Origin: Photobacterium sanguinicancri | GTDB lineage: Bacteria > Pseudomonadota > Gammaproteobacteria > Enterobacterales > Vibrionaceae | Direction of reading: 5' to 3' | Assembly (NCBI RefSeq): GCF_024346675.1 | Contig: NZ_AP024850.1 | Coordinates: 1,612,001-1,676,000 of the forward strand | DNA: 64,000 bases | In this document: positions 35,776 to 45,766 of the stretch, one piece after another | Numbering within the stretch: the stretch's first letter is position 1 | Layout: each line of letters opens with the position of its first letter | Position numbers and translations under genes: made by a program | Notes under the pieces: generated by a model | What the model was told of the DNA's origin: nothing | The model's input: only the letters and a program-made list of their open reading frames with translations | Database searches by the model: none

Positions 35776-36795
35776 GTCTTTGTTTTGTTCTATTCGCTTA
35801 AGATATGAAACAGTATACTTATTTTGGCGTATTGTTGATACCTAACAGTCTAATATTTAGAGGAAAATTGAGTTTTTGGTGATTGTGAGCCTTTGAAATG
35901 AACGTGTTCCCATCAGTCGTTGCTAGTTGAGTTAGTGGATGAGTTGATAGTACTAACAAGTATGAACTCAATACCCGAGTACCTAGTCAGAGCCTAACCT
36001 AGTATGTAACTGGGGCACCACAAGTACGACATATCGCATTTAAATCTTCGGATGTCCGCGAATCTATAAAACGACTATCACTATCCATACAGAATCTGAG
36101 TCCAATTCTGTGAGAGCTAAAAAGCATTCAACTTCACCAAAACAAATGTATACCAAAAGGGTTGATTATATGCAATAGACTTCTCATGTGTGGATTTGTA
36201 GCCAAAAGTTTGAACCTAGCTGTAAATAGATGAGGCTATCTTGAAAAACAACATAATAGGTTGGTTATTATATGTTTGCTCATCACCGGACACAGGACGT
36301 TCATATGAGATTAAAGGCGTGCAAGTGCATCTTGATGCCCTCAGAAGTTTAGTCATTAGCACTAACCTGTAAGTCCTGAAGTTTCTCATAATTAGGTTAA
36401 TGAGATAGGAATTTATTACTTTACAAGAGCCATTGCTGAAGAGGAGGGGTGACTTGTTAATGATATTTTTGGATACTAGAAAGCGGGTTCACAAAGGAAG
36501 TGTTATGAGCTTTGTTGACTAATTTTGATGGTCGAGTTGATGTCTAGATACTTGAAATTGATCAAATTTTATTGGTTAAGTGAATTTTTTAAGTTCATGT
36601 TTTAGTAAGGTTTTGATGTTAGTTATGCCAATATTAATGCGATATCTCTTTGATTCACTTTAAAATATTGAGTGAAAAAAAGCTTGATTTTGGATTATGT
36701 TAGTACTAACATAATTGTAAGTGCTAAAAATGCGCTTGTTATATGTTGATTTTGCGGCTAATCTTCTCTGTGTCTATAAACAGAGAGGATTTTTC
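35776..36795. other. Intergenic region between the viperin cluster and tnsA
   Basis: About 1 kb without a supported gene, holding the divergent promoters of both units. In Tn7 a transposon end lies upstream of tnsA, but no clear set of TnsB-type repeats was found here. The clearest structure is the 20-bp palindrome at 36695-36714. Confidence 0.5.
36695..36714. promoter_or_regulatory. Perfect 20-bp palindrome upstream of tnsA
   Basis: TTATGTTAGTACTAACATAA is fully palindromic and ends 81 bases before the tnsA start. A half-site (TAGTACTAACA) occurs near 35947. It is a likely operator controlling transposase expression. Confidence 0.7.
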
Positions 36796-37461
36796 ATGCT
36801 TGAAAAAAATCACCTAAAAGATAGTTATCTAAACGAGAATCACTTCATTGATAACTACCTTATTCATCGAATTTATCGCTATGACAAAGTCAAAGCGATC
36901 ACATCATTCCCAAGTATCAAACATCCTAAAGCCCAGCTTTGTGAAAGCACACTTGAAGCAGAGGTTTGCCTCGTCAAAGATTTCGATCCGCGAGTTGTAA
37001 AACGTTTGACGCAACCTTTCACTATCGATTTTGGTGATTTTCGTTATACACCTGATGCCATCACTCGTGAGAGTGATGGAAAAGAATACATAGAAGAAGT
37101 GAAACCAGCCTCTGAGCTGGATAAACCTCAGGTGATCAAACGATTACGTGAAGTCGAGTGCCGTTTATTTCGCAAAGGTATCAACTTTCGTGTTGTTACA
37201 GATGAACTCACATCAAACAGACTCTATATAGCAAACCTTTGGCAACTATATCGCCATCGTAGTTACCCTCACGATCTAACGTGGCTTTCAGAGGCGCGTG
37301 CCGTATTTGGTTCTAATTGTCTGTTCGGTGAGCTTTTTCGTTGGATAGGCGAGCAACGTATAAATATCGCATCTCTCTACTATGCTATTGCCCATCGCGA
37401 GGTTTTGTGTGATTTGCAGACTCCATTCAATGACCATATGGAGTTGATTCTAAATGCGTGA
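36796..37461 (+). CDS. tnsA: Tn7-like transposase endonuclease subunit TnsA
   Basis: TnsA nicks the 5' ends of the transposon so that it is cut out rather than copied. The start is placed at MLEKNHLKDSYLNENHF (221 residues), where AGAGAGGA gives a ribosome-binding site; the frame runs 25 codons further up without one. Type II restriction-like catalytic residues are visible as Glu in ESTLEAEVC (about 57), Asp in RYTPDAITRE and the Glu-Val-Lys of YIEEVKP (about 103). The C-terminal helical part would bind TnsC. It overlaps tnsB by 8 bases. Confidence 0.9.
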   Translation: MLEKNHLKDSYLNENHFIDNYLIHRIYRYDKVKAITSFPSIKHPKAQLCESTLEAEVCLVKDFDPRVVKRLTQPFTIDFGDFRYTPDAITRESDGKEYIEEVKPASELDKPQVIKRLREVECRLFRKGINFRVVTDELTSNRLYIANLWQLYRHRSYPHDLTWLSEARAVFGSNCLFGELFRWIGEQRINIASLYYAIAHREVLCDLQTPFNDHMELILNA

Positions 37462-39409
37462 TAGCTACGGCAATTTTCAAAAAAACCAACGAATAGAAAT
37501 TTTAGGCAAGAAAGGGTTTATTAAACATATTTGCCATGAAGACACACTCATAAAATTTGAAAAGACAAAAATTAGCAAGGTATTTGAAACGAGCTATATT
37601 CAGCAGATGTTCTGTAATGGCAGCCTTAAAATCTTAAACACTGAGACGCTGATCCCAACAAAGGAGATGCTGACAGAGCGTGAATATGCAGAACTAGAAC
37701 GCAAGCGATCGTATGTTGATTACATGCTGGCTCATTGCTCAGGAAAGCCTACATCGCAAGACGCATATGACGATATGTTGACCGTGATCCCATCCCAAAT
37801 CGGCGATTTAAGTCCACCGTCTAAATCGACAGTTTCCCGCTGGATTAAGGACTATAAAACAGCAGGGTCACACATAATGGCGTTTGCTCCTCGAAAAACG
37901 GGGCCGAATCGTAAAAGCCGTGTGCCATTAAGCCGCTTAGATGATATCTATGACGCCTTGCACCAAGATTATTTGAAACGAAATAACAAGTTCCTTAGTA
38001 CTATTTATAAGGAGCTCGAGTCTGGATGGAAGCATAATAATATTAGCAACTTTCCGTGTCGTTCAACTTTCTACAAGGAGGTTTACGCTTACTTAGATGA
38101 GGGGGAGGTTATTGCTTCAACAAAAGGTCAATCAGCAGCGAACAAACACGATCGTTTAGCCATTGATCAATACCTTGTTACCTCCATTTTAGAGCGGGTA
38201 GAAATTGATTCTGCTTATATCAATATTGGTTTGTATGATGACGATGGTAATTATCTTGGCCCCGCTATTTTAACTGTTGCTATTGATGTATACAGCCGCG
38301 CGATCTTAGGTATATCCCTAGAAGTTGGTCGAAAAGGTGAAAGTACCGAGCATATCGTTGATTGCTTGCGAAGCGCTATATTGCCTAAAACCGATAATGA
38401 GGCCATTCCTGAGCAATTTCGCAAAGGGTGGCCTATGTGTGGGAAACCAGCACAAATTATCTCTGATGCAGGTGCAGGATATGTATCAAAAGCATTTACT
38501 TTATTACTGTCCTTTCTAGATGTGTCGCGCCAAACCACGCAAGTCAGGCGACCATGGAAGAAGCCGTTTATCGAACGCTTCTTTCGAACATTACGTACCC
38601 GCTTTTTACATACGACGCCTGGCTATATGTCTTCAGGGCGAAAGTCTGAAGAATTAGAGCCCGATCAGACACTAAAAAGAACGGCAACGTTAACGGTCAA
38701 TGAGTTTAAAAATTGCTTGTATCACTTTATCGTAAATGATTACCACCATACACCACATAAAAGCCTCAATGGGGCGACACCATTTGACACATGGGAGAAA
38801 AAGGCAGCGTACAGCGGAATTAGTTTTCCTGAACAGGCTCAGGTTATTCGTATGCTATACCCGCGTTTGAAGGTAGCGACATTGGATCCTTTTAAAGGTG
38901 TTCAGTACGAAAATCTTCGGTTCAATTGTAAAGAGCTTCGAGAGCTTTATTCAAAAATTAAGAAACGTTCGGATAAGAATAACCCAAAGGTAGAACTACT
39001 AGCGACGCATGCAGATATGTCTCATGTTGCGGTTGTTGATCCTATTACTCAAGACTTGATTCACGTCAAATGTGTCCACCCAAGGGTAGTTGCTGGTATG
39101 ACATTGGCTGAGACAAAAAGCTTTAACGGAACAATTCCCGCTGGTGTTACTGGGCCTGTGATTAATTATGCGGAAATGACAGCGGATAGTGTTGCGCGCA
39201 AAAAAGCCAAAGATGCTAAGGCGAAACGTGAACGACAAAAGGCGAAGGCTGCTAAGAATACGAATAAGCCAGCCAAACTTGATGAGCTGCACGATCTTAT
39301 GGAACTGCAGTTAAATGATGAGTCATCGTATAAAGCTTATTTGGGTGCTGACGTTGATGATGACAATTTTACTGGTTTTAGTAAGGGGCTGTGGGATGAT
39401 GAAGAGTAG
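37454..39409 (+). CDS. tnsB: Tn7-like DDE transposase TnsB
   Basis: TnsB recognises the transposon ends and joins 3' ends to the target. The 651 residues carry an N-terminal DNA-binding region and a DDE (rve/Mu-type) catalytic core: Asp in RVEIDSAYINIG (about 255), Asp in IISDAGAGYVSKAF (about 338) and Glu in KKPFIERFFRTLRTRF (about 376). A C-terminal barrel follows, then a Lys/Ala-rich tail (KKAKDAKAKRERQKAKAA) and an acidic end that would contact TnsC. The end overlaps tnsC by 14 bases. Confidence 0.93.
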   Translation: MRDSYGNFQKNQRIEILGKKGFIKHICHEDTLIKFEKTKISKVFETSYIQQMFCNGSLKILNTETLIPTKEMLTEREYAELERKRSYVDYMLAHCSGKPTSQDAYDDMLTVIPSQIGDLSPPSKSTVSRWIKDYKTAGSHIMAFAPRKTGPNRKSRVPLSRLDDIYDALHQDYLKRNNKFLSTIYKELESGWKHNNISNFPCRSTFYKEVYAYLDEGEVIASTKGQSAANKHDRLAIDQYLVTSILERVEIDSAYINIGLYDDDGNYLGPAILTVAIDVYSRAILGISLEVGRKGESTEHIVDCLRSAILPKTDNEAIPEQFRKGWPMCGKPAQIISDAGAGYVSKAFTLLLSFLDVSRQTTQVRRPWKKPFIERFFRTLRTRFLHTTPGYMSSGRKSEELEPDQTLKRTATLTVNEFKNCLYHFIVNDYHHTPHKSLNGATPFDTWEKKAAYSGISFPEQAQVIRMLYPRLKVATLDPFKGVQYENLRFNCKELRELYSKIKKRSDKNNPKVELLATHADMSHVAVVDPITQDLIHVKCVHPRVVAGMTLAETKSFNGTIPAGVTGPVINYAEMTADSVARKKAKDAKAKRERQKAKAAKNTNKPAKLDELHDLMELQLNDESSYKAYLGADVDDDNFTGFSKGLWDDEE

Positions 39410-40325
39410 TGTTTTAGCAAAATATCGTAATGATGTTCAGTTAGGTTTTAAAGCGACAAAAGTTGAGCATCCGCACTATAAATTAGCCAAAGAGTGTCTG
39501 GTTAAGGCCATTGGCTTTTCAGGCACTGATGACTTTGAGTCTGTGGCGATTAGCGGCCCCACCGGTGTTGGTAAGAGTACGCTATGTCGGGCTTTTCGTG
39601 ACGAGGTTAACAGCCAGGTTCCGCCCAATTCTGATGAATTGCCCGTTGTCGTTATTACGGCCAAAAATGTCACGACACCTAAGTCATTTTTCAGCGCGCT
39701 GCTATATGAACTTGGTGATATTGAACCGACCAAGGGTACCTCGGAAGATATGAGAATACGGCTTCGTATCCTTATGCAAGGACGAGGCGTGTTGATGATT
39801 ATTATTGATGAATTTCAAGACTTGTTTGAGGGATATACGGGCGAGAAAGCATTTAAAACGGCAATGTTTTATAAGGGGTTTATGAAAGAAACACTCATCC
39901 CGATAGTTATTGCTGGTACAGAGTCAGTCGAGCATGTGTTGCAAGTTGATGGGCAGTTTCACCGTCTTTATAACTTATATCGGATTCCAAGCTTTTCTAT
40001 CGATACCCAGCAGGATACGGAATATTACAAGTATTTTGTTGATAAGCTGATGAAGCGCTCACCATTACCATCATCTGTCGTCTTTGAAGGCAAGATGTTG
40101 GAGCGGCTATTTCTCGCTACAGGCGGTAGTATGGCATTGCTTAAAAAGCTTATAACAGAAGCTATTCATGTGGCTCAAAAGCGTGATTGTACGGAGCTAA
40201 GCAAAGAGATCTTTGCCGATGCTTTTTCGAGTTATTTCAAGCTGAGGGAAACGCAGCTAGGGTTTAATCCTTTCCTGGCAACTAGTCAGCAGTTGAATAA
40301 GAAACTGATGAGGGGCGTGATCTGA
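39396..40325 (+). CDS. tnsC: Tn7-like AAA+ regulator TnsC (TniB-sized)
   Basis: TnsC is the ATPase that links target selection to the transposase. The start is taken at MMKSSVLAKYRNDVQ (309 residues), where it overlaps the tnsB end. Walker A is ISGPTGVGKSTLCRAF (about 53-68) and Walker B is GVLMIIIDEFQDLFEGY (about 130). It is much shorter than TnsC of Tn7 (555 residues) and close to the short form found in CRISPR-associated and Tn5053-like elements. It overlaps tniQ by one base. Confidence 0.9.
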   Translation: MMKSSVLAKYRNDVQLGFKATKVEHPHYKLAKECLVKAIGFSGTDDFESVAISGPTGVGKSTLCRAFRDEVNSQVPPNSDELPVVVITAKNVTTPKSFFSALLYELGDIEPTKGTSEDMRIRLRILMQGRGVLMIIIDEFQDLFEGYTGEKAFKTAMFYKGFMKETLIPIVIAGTESVEHVLQVDGQFHRLYNLYRIPSFSIDTQQDTEYYKYFVDKLMKRSPLPSSVVFEGKMLERLFLATGGSMALLKKLITEAIHVAQKRDCTELSKEIFADAFSSYFKLRETQLGFNPFLATSQQLNKKLMRGVI

Positions 40326-42052
40326 TGGAGTTTGGTGTACGTGATGAGCACTCTCTGGCAGTTCGCCGTCCGCCAATGCTTGGAGAAAGCCTCAAAAGCT
40401 TCCTGTTACGCCTGGCTAACGTTAATGCCTGCAAATACAAGACATTAGTTAAGCACTTGGGGTTTGGGCCGAGCACGTGGTTTACGCCTGGTTCGGCGTC
40501 AGAGTCAATGATGTATACGGCGTTAAGCAAAGTGCTTAACGTCAGCGAACAAGCGCTGTTGGAAATCCTAAGAACACCATCCATGAAAGATCTATGGATA
40601 CCCAGTGTGATAGGGACGAGTGAAATGAAGGTACGTACAGTTCGGGCTTGCCTTAGTTGCTTGTCTGAGGCTCCGTATCACCGTCAGGCATGGCAGCATG
40701 CGATGTATTGTGTATGTACGAAACATAATGAGCAGATGATTGATTGCTGTCCACATTGTGGAAATGGCCTTGAACTGGACTTTTGTTTGAATGGACGTTG
40801 CCATGACTGTGGCTCTCATATGTCAGATGGGCCTGTACAGGTAATGACTGTGCCTGTATGGCAGAAGGAAGTATTTCAAGGAGCTCAGTCTAGAGAGTTA
40901 CTTCAATCGTTATTGGGGATGAGCATGGTTGCTGTTCGGCCGTTGGATTTATTCACCTCGGATATCCGAGTGAGGGACATGCGTGTCGTAGAAGTGATGG
41001 CGTTGATGCAAAAGGCCTGGAATTTGCTTAATAGTTATACTGCTAGGCAGACACTAAAAGAGGCTCTGAATCGCCGTTGGCATGAGGTGAACCAGGTAAT
41101 GGGTGAAGAACTACCTCTGACGCTGTACCGTGAGGCTACAGCATTAGCCTTGGCTAATGATAATGCTAGTGATGGCGAATTGGATGCACCGGTATTTGAA
41201 AGTGACTCGCGCGAATTTGACATCATCAAAAGTACGAAGCGTTTTGCATTCTTGTGTGAAGGAGCCTCTACAAGAGGTCTTGTAAAGGCCACCCAACTAA
41301 TGAATTTTCTTGGGATAAAACCGAAAGATTTTGAACAGTTAAGACAGGCTGGGGTCTTTATCCAGATCAATCCTAAGGCAGCCAAGAAAGATGCGCTTTA
41401 TTGTTTAGAGGCAGTTGCACGCCAGTTTTCAAAACTGATTCGGGTTGATAATGTTGAAGAAGGATATGTGGCATATGATGAGTTTGTACCGGTAGCGTGT
41501 AAGTTCATCTCTGGGCTGCATGAGGGGAGAGTGTTAGTGGATATATTTAACTGTGATTTCCCTACACAGTTGCTGTCAAATCAAAAAGGAACAGTTATTG
41601 GACGATTGTATGTACACAAAGAAGCTTTTTGTGAAAAGTACACAGAATGTGACATTTATGAATATCAAACGGTTCCAGTAACGTTTCTGCCAGGTTTCTT
41701 CGGGACTCAGATGCCCAATGTCAGGGCCGCGTTAAAAAGTGTTTTTGTTCAAAAGGTTATGGGTTTTGATGTCTTAAGGGCAAAAGAAGATATTCCAACA
41801 TCTGCTTTAAAAGAACTTCATGATAACTACCTGATTTTAAATAAGTGGGCATACTCACATAGCAAGAGTAAGACTAAGTGTCTGTGTGCATTGAAGCGGG
41901 CTAAGGTCGACCCCCTAGTGAGGGTCAATGAAGAGCATTGCAACTCTTTTGAGATATATCCTAAGAGTGCAGAACAAGTACTACTTGATAGATATGATGA
42001 GTTGGCCCAGAACTATAAGGGTAGGAAGCGAAGGCTAAAAAGTGAGTTTTAA
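40325..42052 (+). CDS. tniQ: TniQ/TnsD-family target-selection protein
   Basis: TniQ-domain proteins choose the insertion site, either by binding DNA directly (TnsD) or with a Cascade complex. This 575-residue protein has the N-terminal TniQ domain (RPPMLGESLKSFLLRLANVN, residues 14-33) and Cys/His zinc motifs (CLSCLSEAPYHRQAWQHAMY, then CPHCGNG and CHDCGSH, residues 110-160). A long C-terminal half follows, a size typical of TnsD-like proteins that read a fixed chromosomal site. No cas genes are near, so a TnsD-like role is favoured. It is the last gene of the module. Confidence 0.88.
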   Translation: MEFGVRDEHSLAVRRPPMLGESLKSFLLRLANVNACKYKTLVKHLGFGPSTWFTPGSASESMMYTALSKVLNVSEQALLEILRTPSMKDLWIPSVIGTSEMKVRTVRACLSCLSEAPYHRQAWQHAMYCVCTKHNEQMIDCCPHCGNGLELDFCLNGRCHDCGSHMSDGPVQVMTVPVWQKEVFQGAQSRELLQSLLGMSMVAVRPLDLFTSDIRVRDMRVVEVMALMQKAWNLLNSYTARQTLKEALNRRWHEVNQVMGEELPLTLYREATALALANDNASDGELDAPVFESDSREFDIIKSTKRFAFLCEGASTRGLVKATQLMNFLGIKPKDFEQLRQAGVFIQINPKAAKKDALYCLEAVARQFSKLIRVDNVEEGYVAYDEFVPVACKFISGLHEGRVLVDIFNCDFPTQLLSNQKGTVIGRLYVHKEAFCEKYTECDIYEYQTVPVTFLPGFFGTQMPNVRAALKSVFVQKVMGFDVLRAKEDIPTSALKELHDNYLILNKWAYSHSKSKTKCLCALKRAKVDPLVRVNEEHCNSFEIYPKSAEQVLLDRYDELAQNYKGRKRRLKSEF

Positions 42053-42061
42053 AAGTTAAGG

Positions 42062-42089
42062 GCACCTGATTTATCAGGTGCTTTTTTTT
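42062..42089 (+). terminator. Terminator after tniQ
   Basis: GCACCTGA, loop TTTA, TCAGGTGC, then eight T, 9 bases past the tniQ stop. Confidence 0.92.
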
Positions 42090-42230
42090 GTCTGAAATTT
42101 TGAGACTTTGCGATTTCAAACAGGGTTTATTTTTATATTAATATCATCATAGAATCTGCTATATTAATTACTAATATGGCTTTCCAGACAGTGCCATCAC
42201 TCTTCTTTACCCTCTAGGATATCCGGCAGA

Positions 42231-42282
42231 AATCCCACGAATTACTGGATTTCTTCTGATAATCTCGCAAATTGTCGGATTT
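42231..42282. repeat. Two 22-bp repeats, possible TnsB binding sites
   Basis: AATCCCACGAATTACTGGAT plus TT (42231-42252) and AATCTCGCAAATTGTCGGAT plus TT (42261-42282) are 30 bases apart and agree at about 16 of 22 positions. They lie between the tniQ terminator and the right flanking repeat, where a transposon end could be. No copy was found at the other side. Confidence 0.4.
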
Positions 42283-42362
42283 TGTACAATTTAAAGTTGG
42301 ACAAATCTTCCTAACTTATTGATTTTCAAATACCCCAAATCTCATTAAATATTGGACATGAC

Positions 42363-42936
42363 ACAGTTGTCAGTTCCAGCCTCATTTGGGATTCTGTATA
42401 GCTAAATGAGATTCTGATTTTCTTCTTATCCTCCTGTTTTTAATCGTTTTATTACTTAATGAGCATTTTTATGAAAATCAGCTTGTCTAATTTAGGTAGT
42501 GGAAACCTGAAAAGTGAGTGTCTAGGAGCTTGAATTACACACGCCAGCAAAGAGAACTGTATAGAGTGAATAGTGGCCGGTATTACGTGAGGGTTTGTCA
42601 CTGCTGGTGGTTAGAACCTAATCAAATTAGATCCCGCGATGCAGAACATGAGTTAAGAGCGTGATTTTCCTTCCTCTTTGCCTTACATAGTCGATAGATT
42701 TCAATGTGGTGAACACCTGTCTGCCAGGTAGCGCTTAAAAATTGCGCATTTAGCTCTTGTTGACTTACAAGTCGATAGTAAATGCCTAGTTAATTAGACT
42801 TTCGTCAAGTTACATATCCAATCAGTTGGTATTATACCGCCTGCATTTTATTACTATGCATGCGGGGACGTACCCGAGGGCGGTAGCGTACTTAATGCTC
42901 TTCATTATTGAAGTTGTTGTATGCGGCTTGGGTGAT
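42363..42936. repeat. Right copy of the ~580-bp island-flanking direct repeat
   Basis: It starts ACAGTTGTCAGTTCCAGCC like the left copy at 14126. The first ~310 bases are nearly identical, the rest is diverged. It is followed by about 95 bases of palindromic DNA and then directly by the first cassette at 43031. Confidence 0.9.
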
Positions 42937-43030
42937 CTTTGGAGAGATATATACGAACACAGATCGTAAATCTCGTGCGTATATCTGCGGATTTGGTGGG
43001 GATATACGAATTCAATTCGTAGAAGAAAAT
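42937..43030. other. Palindromic junction between the island repeat and the cassette array
   Basis: It contains GATATATACG / CGTATATC arms and the palindrome TACGAATTCAATTCGTA (43005-43021). The first cassette begins at GTTACCC right after it. The segment takes the place where an attI site would be, but no integrase gene is found beside it. Confidence 0.4.
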
Positions 43031-43735
43031 GTTACCCGACTTGGTTGAGTTCTTTTTGCTTACCTAACTCCGCTGTTGTTGTACGTTGGTCAATTCCAGA
43101 TAAATTCGTATGCAGTAAGAGTTGTTCGTCGTTCATAGCGGCTTCTTATTTTTAAACTTCTCAATGGTTTGTGTGAATGTTCGCTGGTAACCGCGCCAAC
43201 TTCTGTAGTTGGTATTAACCATGGTTCGGCCGTGGCGGTTGATGCTCCGCGTACTCCCAGTTCTTAAATTTCTCAGCTATTGCCGCACCATCATCGAGGA
43301 TAGCCGCTTTCAATATTGTGGTCGGTGCGTGGGCAGGGAAGTGGTTATATTTTGGTGGTTGTAGTGACAATGTAACTTTGTTGGTGTTGTTCGCGGCTTG
43401 AGTTTGGGCTGCCTTTTTATCAGTATTGGCGAGTGTTTCTGGTTCATCTTTTCTAGGTAAACCATAGTGCTAACTTCATCGTAGCCGCTATTTTGTAGGT
43501 AAACGCGCAGTAATTACCGTGGTTATATTTTTGAATTTGTCAGCCTTGAGTTGAGTGTTTGTCGCGCTTAATAAGCGCCGTTTTTAATTGCATTTCATCA
43601 TGGCAGGCAAGCTGCTTTAGCCAAGTCGAACGGCCGGGTAACAATGGCATTAATGTGACGCCTGACACTCGGCGGTTTTGGTTTGAAGTGACTTTGGTTT
43701 TGTAAGTAATGCGTTGGCGCACCTTATGCCAAGGC
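43031..43735. repeat. Non-coding ~705-bp cassette, copy 1
   Basis: First of six near-identical cassettes that start GTTACCCGACTTGGTTGAG and end in a long attC. No ORF is kept intact across the copies. Plus- and minus-strand frames of 60-70 codons recur but are broken in several copies. It is the array edge: no attC lies before it. Confidence 0.85.
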
Positions 43736-43742
43736 GTTACCC
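43636..43742. repeat. attC site 1
   Basis: GGGTAAC on the left pairs with GTTACCC on the right, about 107 bp apart, with internal GACGCCTGACACTCGGCG and GCGTTGGCGCACC arms typical of long VCR-like attC sites. Confidence 0.85.
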
Positions 43743-44440
43743 GACTTGGTTGAGTTCTTTTTGCTTACCGAACTCCGTTGTCGCTGTGAGTTGGTCAATT
43801 CCAGATAAATTCGTATGAAGTAAGAATCGTTCGTCGTTTGTAGCGGCTTCTTATTTTTAAACGTCTCAACGACTTGCGTGAATGTTCGCTGGTAACCGCG
43901 CCAACTCCTGTATTTGGTTTTAACCATGGTTCGGCCGTGGCGGTTGATGCTCCGCGTACTTACCTGTTCTTAAATTTCTCATCTATTGCCGCACCATTTT
44001 CGAGGATGGCCGCTTTCAATATTGTGGTCGGTGCGTTGGTAGGGAAGTGGTTACATTTTGGTGGTTGTCGAAAGAAATAGCATTGTGGGTGTTGTTCGCG
44101 GCTTTAGTTTGGGCTGCCTTTTAATCAATATTGGCGAACGTTTTTGGCTCATCTTTTCTAGGTAAACCATAGTGCTAACAACATCGCAGCCGCTATTTTG
44201 TGGGTAAATGCGCAGTGGTTTTTGTGGTTATAGTTTTGAATTTGTCTGCCTTGAGTTGGGTGTTTGTCGCGCTTAATAAGCGCCGTTTTTAACTGCATTT
44301 CATTATGGCAGGCAAGCTGCTTTAGCCAAGTCGAACGGCCGGGTAACAATGGCATTAATGTGACGCCTGACACTCGGCGGTTTTGGTTTGAAGTGTATTT
44401 GGTTTTGTAAGTTCAGCGTTGGCGCACCTTATGCCAAGGC
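43736..44440. repeat. Non-coding ~705-bp cassette, copy 2
   Basis: Exactly 705 bp from core site to core site. This copy keeps a 68-codon plus-strand frame (43874-44080) also open in copies 5 and 6, but with no ribosome-binding site. Confidence 0.85.
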
Positions 44441-44447
44441 GTTACCC
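44341..44447. repeat. attC site 2
   Basis: GGGTAAC ... GTTACCC, almost identical to attC 1. Confidence 0.85.
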
Positions 44448-45144
44448 GACTTGGTTCAGTTCTTTTTGTGTACCTAACTCCGCAGTCGCTGTGAATTGGT
44501 CAATTCCAGATAAATTCGTATGCGGTTAGAATTATACGTCGTTCATAGCGGCTTCTTATTTTTAAACGTCTCAACGACTTGCGTGACTGTTCGCTGGTAA
44601 CCGCGCCAACTTCTGTAGTTGGTTTAACCATGGTTCGGCCGTGGCGGTTGGTGCTCCGCGTACTCACCAGTTCTTGAATTTCTCATCAATTGCCGCACCA
44701 TTTTCGAGGATGACCGCTTTCAACATTGTGGTCGGTGCGTTGGTAGGGAAGTGGTTACATTTTGGTGTTTGTAGTGACAATGTAACTTTGCTGGTGTTGT
44801 TCGCGGCTTTAGTTGGGCTGCCTTTTTATCCGTATTCGTGCACGTTTCTGGTTCATCTTCTCTAGGTAAACCATAGTGCTAACTGCATCGTTACCGCTAT
44901 TTTGTTGGTAAACACGCAGTCATTTCCGTGGTTATAGTTTTGAATTTGTCAGCTTTGAGTTGGCTGTTTGTCGCGCTTAATCCGCGCCGTTTTAAATTTC
45001 ACTTCATCATGGCAGGCAAGCTGCTTTAGCTAAGTCGAACGGCCGGGTAACAATGGCATTAATGTGACGCCTGACACTCGGCGGTTTTGGTTTGAAGTGT
45101 ATTTGTTTTTGTAAGTTCAGCGTTGGCGCACCTTATGCCAAGGC
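44441..45144. repeat. Non-coding ~705-bp cassette, copy 3
   Basis: A 704-bp copy with several substitutions against copies 1 and 2; the short plus-strand frame is shifted here. Confidence 0.85.
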
Positions 45145-45151
45145 GTTAGGG
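45045..45151. repeat. attC site 3
   Basis: GGGTAAC ... GTTAGGG; the right core already belongs to the next gene cassette. Confidence 0.85.
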
Positions 45152-45170
45152 CTAAAAAGGAAGCAGTGAT

Positions 45171-45644
45171 ATGTTTGATACAAATAAAGCAAATCCGATC
45201 TTAACCGAGTTTGGTTTTGAACTTAAAAATACGAGTGGTTTTGGTGATGATTATCGATATGAGTTAGGCAATGGATGGGAAGTAACTGCCTATTGTTCGT
45301 TTGTCGGGAATCCATTTGCTAACAACGTGGATCATACAAAGTATGAAGAAGTAAATATCCACCTGTTTGACTGTATCGGGACAGAATACATCTGCAAATC
45401 AGTCGACTCTTTGAAAGAAAAGTTAGCAAAAGTGGTCGAAACTCTCAAAAGTAATTCAGATGACGATGATATTTTAAAGTGTCCTGAATGTAATCGATAC
45501 GTAGGTGTTAAACGACCAACTAGAGGGCAAAAATGGAAACCCTTTTTATCATGTAAGGGCATGATTGTGCAGGGTAGGGGCAAAAACAAAGATGTTTTGT
45601 GTCGTGGTGTGTCCAAGAAGCTGCGAGCAGAGGTGATATTTTAG
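45171..45644 (+). CDS. Cassette protein with C-terminal topoisomerase-type zinc ribbon
   Basis: A 157-residue cytoplasmic protein. The N-terminal ~95 residues (NKANPILTEFGFELKNTSGF and onward) are a small domain of unknown function found in cassettes. The C-terminus has CPECNRYVGVK, then FLSCKGM and CRGVSKK, a CxxC...C...C zinc ribbon like those at the end of topoisomerase I. It probably binds nucleic acid. The gene starts 26 bases inside the cassette with GGAAGCAG as weak ribosome-binding site, and attC 4 follows directly. Confidence 0.65.
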   Translation: MFDTNKANPILTEFGFELKNTSGFGDDYRYELGNGWEVTAYCSFVGNPFANNVDHTKYEEVNIHLFDCIGTEYICKSVDSLKEKLAKVVETLKSNSDDDDILKCPECNRYVGVKRPTRGQKWKPFLSCKGMIVQGRGKNKDVLCRGVSKKLRAEVIF

Positions 45645-45766
45645 CCCTAACAATCTGTTTAAGAGTGATTCGCAACGCTTGGCATTTTTGTCATGCGTTG
45701 GGTTTAGTGTTTAAGGTGGTATGCGGAAGCTTCGGTATTGCGTTGCTCACACCTTAACAGGGCGTT
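45645..45766. repeat. attC site 4 (interrupted at its right core by an IS)
   Basis: CCCTAAC at the left, with internal GCAACGCTTGGCATTTTTGT and a GGCGTT right core. This longer VCR-like site differs from those of the 705-bp cassettes. The IS1182-type element begins right after GTT. Confidence 0.8.

Noticed and set aside
36796..42052. CRISPR-associated transposon (CAST)
   Set aside because: Although TnsC is of the short type, there are no cas genes or CRISPR repeats, and TniQ is long like TnsD.
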